A program made the translations under genes and the position numbers. Under the pieces are notes generated by a model. The model made no database searches. It was not told the origin of the DNA and saw only the letters and a program-made list of their open reading frames with translations. From Torreya grandis (lineage: Eukaryota > Streptophyta > Pinopsida > Cupressales > Taxaceae), in contig JARHVA010000158.1 of NCBI GenBank assembly GCA_037957365.1, positions 1,701,501-1,765,500 of the forward strand: DNA of 64,000 nt. The letters run 5' to 3'. Shown one piece after another: positions 56,679 to 64,000 of this stretch (its first letter is position 1; every line of letters starts with the position of its first letter).

Positions 56679-58818
56679 TTTAGAAAGGAACTAGAAAGAG
56701 GTAAGCTAAATCTAGTTTTAGGTTGGTAACAATGAAAGAGATATATATTGGTGATAGTATTGGCTTGGTATTTGGGTCCACCCCCTCACTTCACAATCCC
56801 ACAACACTAAAGGTGTTAGGTGTTTTACCAATACATGCAATCAACCATATATTTATACTTAGCCATAAAACCAAATCGACTTCCCCCTTGGTGATGAAAT
56901 CCAAATAGGTAGACCTTAGGTATAATTTTTAACGATTTTTGATATTTTTTAATGTATAAGTGTGTGAATAAAATAACATGTAGTGTGAATAAATCAATAA
57001 ATTGAACCTTCCTAGTTAGACTATATGTGCTACTCTAAACAAATAAGCAACATAATGAAATATGAATTAATTACTAGCAATGCAAGTTAATTCATTTTTA
57101 TTGAAGAGTACTAGGTTGAATGGGTCAATAAAGTATGCAAATATATAGAACATAATTGACTTAATCGATTCTATTTGTTAAAGAAAAGGCCAAAAAAACA
57201 TGGTTGAATAAGTCAACCAAGTCTCCTGGGTAAGAAGCAACTACATAACTAAGCTGATCTAATCAAATTAATTTATTTTAGGGTTATAGTTTTATATAAA
57301 TAAAAACTATGAAAAATAGGATTGTAATGAAGAAAATAAATGATTAAGTTGGTGAGAATGAACCTGATAATTTTAATAATGCTGAATTATTATTTTTATA
57401 CTATGTCATCCAAATGAAGAATTTTAAATTGCTAATAGAGTCCACTGAGTCTAAAAACTTTTATGTTGAAAAATTAAACTAAGTCTATTGAATCAATCTT
57501 GTTTTATTTATTTTAATATGACCTACATAAATACAAACATAGTCAATTAGATTTACTTTGTTAAAACTGTACATATAATGTTAGACTAAGTCAACAGATT
57601 TGATCGAATGATATCAAAATGAAATAAATAATATGAAAATAAATTAAAGTGTGAAATAAGACCTGTAAGGGTTAGTTCATGTTAGGTTCACCATAATCTA
57701 TACAAAATAAAGTGAATTTGATCTATAAATCAATCCTATCTCAGAAAAGATAAATCAAACTAGCCATTTGGCTTGTTGGTATATTTAGACAATTAGAGTC
57801 ATGACCAATATGGATATTTTAGACCTAAATTAGGGTATATTACCATACAATATCACTATAGAGGTTTTTAAATCCTCTATTAAAGTAATACCAAACAATA
57901 ACCCTAGCTAAGTCTTATGGTTTATAACAAAGTAAAGTAAATCTAATCTAGTGCTCACCAAAGCTTGTGGCACAAATCAGGGATAATAAACATAAAAAAT
58001 AAACATGAAAATAATAACTCTACTCAAGTAAATGTAGAGGTAATCCTAAGTATGGAGAGGTAAATACATTAATAGTCCAATACATGCAAATATATCTACT
58101 AATAAAAGAGGAGTAAGATTTAGGAATACTTACCTTGAAGATAAACTTATTGAGTCTCAATCTCTCCCTTAGCCAATGGTGATTTACAAGAATTATCCTA
58201 TACATCTAAAATACCTTTCCCACAAAGATAATATTATTCTCCAAAGGAAGTATGAAACCCTAAGAAATGACTCCTCAAGTAGAATGGTGGGTAAGTAGAT
58301 AAAGAAGCATAAATGAATGATTCTCTTTATTAGAAATGAGGTAAAGGATGTGTTTATATAGCTGGATCTAACCTTAAACCCTTCATAAATTTAGCCAACA
58401 TAGTTATCCCAATCATCCTCATTGTTTAGGAAATACAATAGGCAGGTCTCAAACTAAGTCAATTAGGCCGACTTAGTCCCATAACATGCTCAATTCCTAG
58501 AATAGGGTTGACCCATTCGACTTTGTTTGGAGTATTTAAAAAAATATGTTTGGCTTAGGTAGGGGCTATTTGAGGTAGTGAATTACTTAGAGGAGAATGT
58601 AAAGGAGGTTTCAAATCTTAGGGAACCATATAAGAGGGAATTGTGTTGGTTGTAATTGGTGGTATAGGGAACAATAATCTTGTGAAACACCAATGGTCTA
58701 CCCACCCCTTTCCCAATGCATGCTTTAATGCATGCACTCAGAGAGATTGAGACTCAATGAGTTCCTACAAGAGAGAAAACATCAATAATTGACAAAGTTT
58801 AAAAATATTGTGTATACA
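56679..58818 (-). repeat. Solo LTR of family X, - orientation
   Basis: The 2140-bp unit is collinear in reverse complement with 16327-18700 and flanked by ATAGG on both sides. It begins TGTATACACAATA on the minus strand and ends CTAGTTCCTTTCTAAA; the expected terminal CA has decayed. No internal domain or second LTR lies beside it. Solo LTRs form by recombination between the two LTRs of one element. An opposite-strand frame inside it (58020-58205) is not a gene. Confidence 0.75.
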
Positions 58819-58823
58819 ATAGG

Positions 58824-59003
58824 TACTAATGATTTAGAAGGATTATCCGTAGTCTAATCTTACATCACATCTTCTCCAAGATTATCTAGTCTAACCTCCC
58901 CTTTTAGGTCATATTATTTTTAGACTCTTCCTCAACTTCAACATATAAAGGGCCAAGTGTAGCACTTGTATACTTTGGAGGCATCTCTTATTCTTTAGAT
59001 ACA
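58824..59003. other. Short spacer between solo LTR and inverted unknown ORF
   Basis: Sequence adjoining the target duplication. The minus-strand frame of the unknown ORF may continue into it with stops. Confidence 0.4.
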
Positions 59004-60700
59004 TTAAGATCTTGGAGAGAAGGTGGGATAGTTATCCTTTTTCTTTTGTATGTAACTATTGAAGGAGGAGTAGTAGTAGTAATAGTCCTTGGTGGGGAAG
59101 GAGTAATAGATATGTAGATGGAGATGATGTAATATAGGCATTGTGAGATACTTAAGAGTAGTAGGAAATGATGTAAATATAATATAAGTATATGCTAGTA
59201 TAGATTCCATAGTATTAATCACCTATTATATGAGAGGAGGGGAGTTTACTTATGGAACTTATATGGACTAAGTTGTGGTAGCACGTGTAATTAGTTGAGT
59301 GGGATACCTAGGAGTTAGGGGTGTTATTAGACCCATTGTAAGAGAAGGATTAATAATTCTTGGTGTACATTTTAGACCCTTGAATATATTGGTCCTAATC
59401 TACCTATCAGTCTCAATTGTTTTCTCTTGTCTCTCATGCATAGGAGTAGCACTTACTTAAGCCAAAAGTATTTATTCATTTTCTATGACCTTAGTATCTT
59501 CAGGAGAAATGGTAGGGCCATATTTTATTCACTATACAACCATCATGGACATTGAGTATTCATGCATGTTTTTCATCACCTCAATATCATCCTCTAGATT
59601 CATGAATATGGGGTCATGGACATAAGATTCATGTTGATATTGGATCTTGACTTTGTTGCCATATTTTTTAAGGATCTCATAAATAACATTTATAGGATCC
59701 CAAAATCTAAATTGTTCTTTGATAAAACCATAATGGACCTTATCCCTATTTTCTTGGTAAAATTTCACCCACTATGTATATTTTTGGTGACCAATGCTGA
59801 GGGGAAGTTTATGAATGACACCCTACCTAGTTTACTTTAGTTTTAGGTCCACACAATTGGATAATTGAAAATCATTCTTTTGCTCTACCACTATGTCTGG
59901 AACATGGTGTGATAGATTCAATGGGGATTCATAGGTTATTTTGATTCTAATCACTATATGGTATGGATAGAACCAATAGTCACCCATTTTCCTAATAAAC
60001 CTTTTTATTTGGTCTAAAAATCTTGGCATTATTTTCCCATTAATATCTTGATAGAATTTTGGGTAGAGTACATCAGATATATTTTTCATTTGGCCCCTAA
60101 ACCTATAGATATGGAAGATGAAAAAATCATCACATATCATATTCTTTGGATATTCTACAAAAGGTTACCAAGGTTCCTCTTGAGGGTGGGGGGTCATAGT
60201 AGCAGTTATCACATATAAAAAACATGACATCATATAAAAATACCATTGGGATTGTTATCAACCTTACTCATCTGAAACTTTAAGTTAAAGCTAATTTCCT
60301 ATCCCAAGGTTAGATTTTAATTTGTACTCAAAGTGATGTCGAGTAAAGGGAGCCAAGCATATTTGACATAGGTGATATCTAGGAAGCTATATAATCTATT
60401 TAGTAGGGTCATTACTATCCACATTCCAAGCCTAAATCTTATGATTAGAGTGCTACTAATTTGGCCTCTTAAAAAAATAGCATTTGGGTATATTGCCTAG
60501 GTCTACAATGTATCCTTGATATTATTCTTAGATAAGCAAGAATATATTATGGGATGGTTGTATATCATGTCGAGAATAGGGATCCTATACTTTTCAAAGG
60601 AATTTCCAAATATATAAGCCATGGGAGTTAGACTACAAGGCATGTGAAGAATATTTATTAAGAATTAGCTATAAAAAAATAAATTAAACAAGAGGATAAG
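59004..60700 (-). pseudogene. Inverted homologue of the unrecognised ORF
   Basis: The pieces 59832-60140, 59532-59768 and 59004-59222 lie in one frame on the - strand with few stops between them. Beyond 60140 the reading continues after a frameshift (MAYIFGNSFEKYRIPILDMI near 60580-60640, then IIRFRLGMWIVMTLLNRLYS). The stretch DQIKRFIRKMGDYWFYPYHI then VIRIKITYESPLNLSHHVPD, about 59905-60030, aligns with IKKYVELIGDIWFYPDCTIIRI and PFKLPIYVP in the + strand ORF at 51.8-51.95 kb. Shared residues include G-D-x-WFYP, IRI and P-x-x-L-P/S-x-x-VP. No known domain was recognised. Confidence 0.58.
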
Positions 60701-61439
60701 ACATGGAAATACCTCATCTTTGGTAGTGACATTATGTAGATTGATTACCTTGATCACTAGTATATCATCTATGTATCTTTTGGTGAATGATGATAGCTAA
60801 TTATTTTCACCAAATGGATTATCTCCATCAACCTTGAACCAAACTATTATATCATGAAAATTTGTGCTCTAACACTATTGACTTGAAGACTATATATGTA
60901 TACTTATTTATTCTATCCAAGATGAATGTAGATGGGGTTATTTGCCTAGATGATGATGTCATTATAACTCTATGTATTGTCTTGAGTAGACTTGAAAAGT
61001 TAATGATTTTGATATAAATATAAATTTGGTAGTAATTCATGAGTTAAATCATAGATATTGCAGTTTTAATTTTACTTTTGGGGCTGAATATATCATGGAT
61101 TTTGTCAGTCCTGAGACTTCAATGCCTTAGATCATCCCTATGTGATAATTAATTATAGATAATGGTTTGGTCTCTTTTCAAATCCCATTTTTAAATTTGA
61201 ATTTATGAAATAGTCTTTCATGGGATTGTCTACCACATGGTGCATTGTCACTGATTATGGTTACTTAGTCATCTCGTTGAGTCATTTATTTTGACACATG
61301 TCCATTTATTGTAAAATTGAGGTTTGCTTCCATTTACTTGTATTCTTTTATCCAGAGTGTGATATGTGGCCTATAGTCTCTTAGTCGCTTGATGTTAATT
61401 TTTTCCTTTTTAAATTTGGACCTTCATTTTTAGTTCAAT

Positions 61440-62340
61440 GAGATGCCAACATGGCATGATCATGCTTATTTGAATAGCCATGGAATTTTTTAGATAGGCC
61501 ATGAATCTCTGAGATGTTGACACATGGATGACTATCACCCTTCTAGATGTCATCAAAGGTAAATGTAATAATTACATAAATATGAATGGAATTTTGACAA
61601 GTGGCATGATCTCACTTATCTAGATGCTTAGAAGCTTTGTGACTTAGGCATTTTACTATGTAGGAAGTGAGTAAACAAAATGGTGACAAGTGTCACCAAC
61701 CCATAAATATGGTTGGTCATGAAGCCTTGTAAAATTTTTAATAAGTTTTTAGTCATGGATGAGCATGATTATGATAAATGGCATGATCTCACTATTTGGG
61801 TGCCTATGAAGATTTGAAAATTATATGAGTTAATGAGACACTATGGGTGAGTGAGATGCAAACACATGGCATGATATCATTCATTCAAATATTTGGGAAT
61901 GCTCGGGACTTATACATTAAACTTAGAAGAAATGAGTCCATGGAATGATCATAAGTGGTATCATCCCATTAATCTACTTGGTCACAAAGTGTATATGTAT
62001 AGACTATTGGTGCATTGGCCATGAGTAGATGTGATGATAACACATGGATGGATGCCACTCATTTGGATGACCATTGTAGATGAAGACTTAGATGAAACTA
62101 CAAATGAGAAAGATTAAGGCAACTAGGAAAATCTTTTAGATTTAGATGCTTACCAATATATGAACACTTAGATGATTGGTATTAATAAGAGAGAGTAAAC
62201 TTGATTGATACATGTGACATGATCTTATTCACTAGGTTACTCAAACATCCAAAATACACAACCACTCTTTGATTTGATAGTTTTTAGGCATAAAAGAGAC
62301 ATGTGGCCAAAGGCATTGTGAACTTGTATAGTCAATGTGA
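61440..62340. repeat. Degenerate tandem repeat (ACATGGCATGATCTCACTCATT)
   Basis: A core like CACATGGCATGATCTCACT, followed by a TTTGGATGCCT-like tail, recurs near 61447, 61605, 61778, 61864, 61950, 62040 and 62213. Spacing is about 80-175 bp, and the copies differ by point changes and indels. No coding frame crosses the units. Confidence 0.68.
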
Positions 62341-62722
62341 CTTGTAAAAGGACAAAAAAACTTTAGAAAATGTTTATTTATCTCTGTTAGTCCATAATAT
62401 TAAAACCTAAATTTTTTAAACATCTCAAATTTTAGATCCCAAATAGATGCAAAAAATTAATTTTGATAATAATGCTTATTTAGGATTTTAAACTAAAGGT
62501 CATGATATAATAATCCAATTGGAAAAGCAACCTCTAACTTTGAATTCTAAGGTTTTTTATAATCAAATTAGAAATGAACCTAAATTTTTTAGATCAATAT
62601 GGGTCCTCATTTGAGAAATTTTAAAATAGGAGGCATTGGGTACAATAAATGGTGACTTAATGGGGAAATACTCCAGAGTATTAGAGTATCTAAAATCTTG
62701 ATTTCACACATAATGACAAAAA

Positions 62723-63370
62723 TTACAAACTTTATTAGAAGGAAATAAATAAACCAGAAAGATTAAAGGGACTTAAATATATCCATGCAACATACTAACC
62801 CTTTTAATTTATCATATCATGTGTGACTATGTGAAAGTTATCTCCCCTCATAATTAGAATTTTAGCAAAGATCAGACAAAATCTAAAATTAAAAAAAAAA
62901 ATGAAAACTTAGCTTTTAAGCAAAAGGTTTTTGTGAATATGGACATTATTTTGTTACCAACTAGGCATCCATATCCCTGATAGAGATACCTTTGATTCAA
63001 CTATAAACATTCTCTACTAACAACCATGCATCCATAACCCTGATACATTACAAACTTTATTAGAAGGAAATAAATAAACTAGAAAGATTAAAGGGACTTA
63101 AATATATCCATGCAACATACTAAACATTTTAATTTATCATATCATGTGTGATTATGTGAAATTTATTTCCCCTCATCATGAGAATTTTAGAAAAGATCAG
63201 ACAAAAGCTAAAGTTTTTTTAAAAATGAAAACTTAGATTTTAAGCATAAGGTTTTTGTGAAGATGGACATTGTTCTATTACCAGCCAGGCATACATATCC
63301 CTAATAGAGATACCTTTGATTTAACTATAAACATTTCTCTACTAAAAAACATGCATCCATAACCTTGATC
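62723..63370. repeat. 325-bp tandem duplication
   Basis: The text TTACAAACTTTATTAGAAGG starts at 62723 and again at 63048, and the two 325-bp copies align over their full length to about 63370, with roughly 10% difference by eye. Each copy contains two related words (GATAGAGATACCTTTGATT and CATGCATCCATAACC). Confidence 0.9.
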
Positions 63371-64000
63371 GAGATTACTTGAATCACCCTTCTTCTATGA
63401 GTTCTATTATTTTATTTATTTTGAACATTTCTTGGAAGAAGGGGTGGGAACCACCATTGGTTAGGTGTATAGGAATGTAAGTCATTATAAATAAGATATT
63501 CCACTCATATTTTTCCTTCCTAAATGTTTATTATCTCTCAAACAAGTTTTAAGAATGTAAATATGCAAATGCTCTTTCAAAATGAAAATTCTTTCTAAAA
63601 TTTGCATGAAAATATCAAATCACCTTCCATAGTCATAGGAAACTTATTTAATTCAGATAAAACCTCAATTTAACCATGAAATATGTCCTAACTTTAAGAC
63701 TTAAAATACACCTAAATCAATATTAAAAATCACCATTTGAATGTGGTTTGACTACCCTTTTATAGGCTAATTTTAGAGAATTTTATGCAAGGAATGATTT
63801 TGATTGCTTTGATTTTAAGCAAACTAATATAGAAAACATGAAATCTATTCTAAGAAAAGTAGGAAATATATTTTATGAAAATAATAAATATACTCTACTT
63901 AAGTAATAAATACACTCTAACCTTATTACTAAAGTATAACTCAAAGTCACTCTAAGATGTATACAGTCAGAGTAGCTATGATGTAATGTTTCATAAACTA

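Larger units (their letters stand above)
60701..64000. other. Non-coding end of window with tandem repeats
   Basis: Apart from the repeat block at 61440-62340 and the duplication at 62723-63370, I see no gene or element. Short frames (for example 60852-61040, minus) lack any support. Confidence 0.5.

Overview
The window looks like heterochromatic, intergenic DNA from a seed plant with a large genome. It is AT-rich and I find no intact host gene, tRNA, rRNA or CRISPR array. Nearly all recognisable coding sequence belongs to decayed LTR retrotransposons, and the space between is filled with degenerate tandem repeats, hairpin repeats and microsatellites. The species cannot be named from sequence alone. 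The age and nesting of the elements would suit a gymnosperm or another giant-genome plant, but that is inference.

Layout. 1-1595 is non-coding, with a GT/TA/GA microsatellite and a hairpin-containing minisatellite. 1596-14680 is an old Ty3/gypsy element of the Tat/Ogre type on the + strand, with LTRs of about 0.94 kb, gag, protease, an RT lacking its catalytic core, RNase H, a second RNase H-like domain and integrase. 16327-18700 is a 2.4-kb LTR followed by a gag-protease remnant (19308-22495) with no reverse transcriptase or integrase visible. 22.5-26.9 kb is mostly non-coding.

The central 20 kb (26893-47248) is a tandem array of a Ty3/gypsy chromovirus-like element on the - strand. Four LTRs of about 0.39 kb separate three internal domains (A, B, C), with a fragment of a fourth. 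Unit B has lost 1.4 kb of pol. Unit C carries a 0.5-kb internal tandem duplication, and a 5.4-kb Ty1/copia element (38401-43833, - strand) is inserted into the second duplicate copy with a perfect 5-bp target duplication. After subtracting duplication and insertion, unit C is 4.70 kb, the same as unit A.

47.25-50.9 kb is non-coding but holds two dispersed repeat families, one forming hairpins. 50.9-54.05 kb is a decayed ORF of about 1,000 codons that I do not recognise. A diverged homologue lies inverted at 59.0-60.7 kb, so this is a repeat-borne protein family and the best candidate here for something undescribed. 55.6-56.67 kb is a gag fragment interrupted by a 2.1-kb solo LTR (56679-58818, - strand) of the family seen at 16.3 kb. 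61.0-64.0 kb is non-coding, with a degenerate tandem repeat and a 325-bp tandem duplication.

All similarity and divergence statements were made by eye, without alignment software or database searches.
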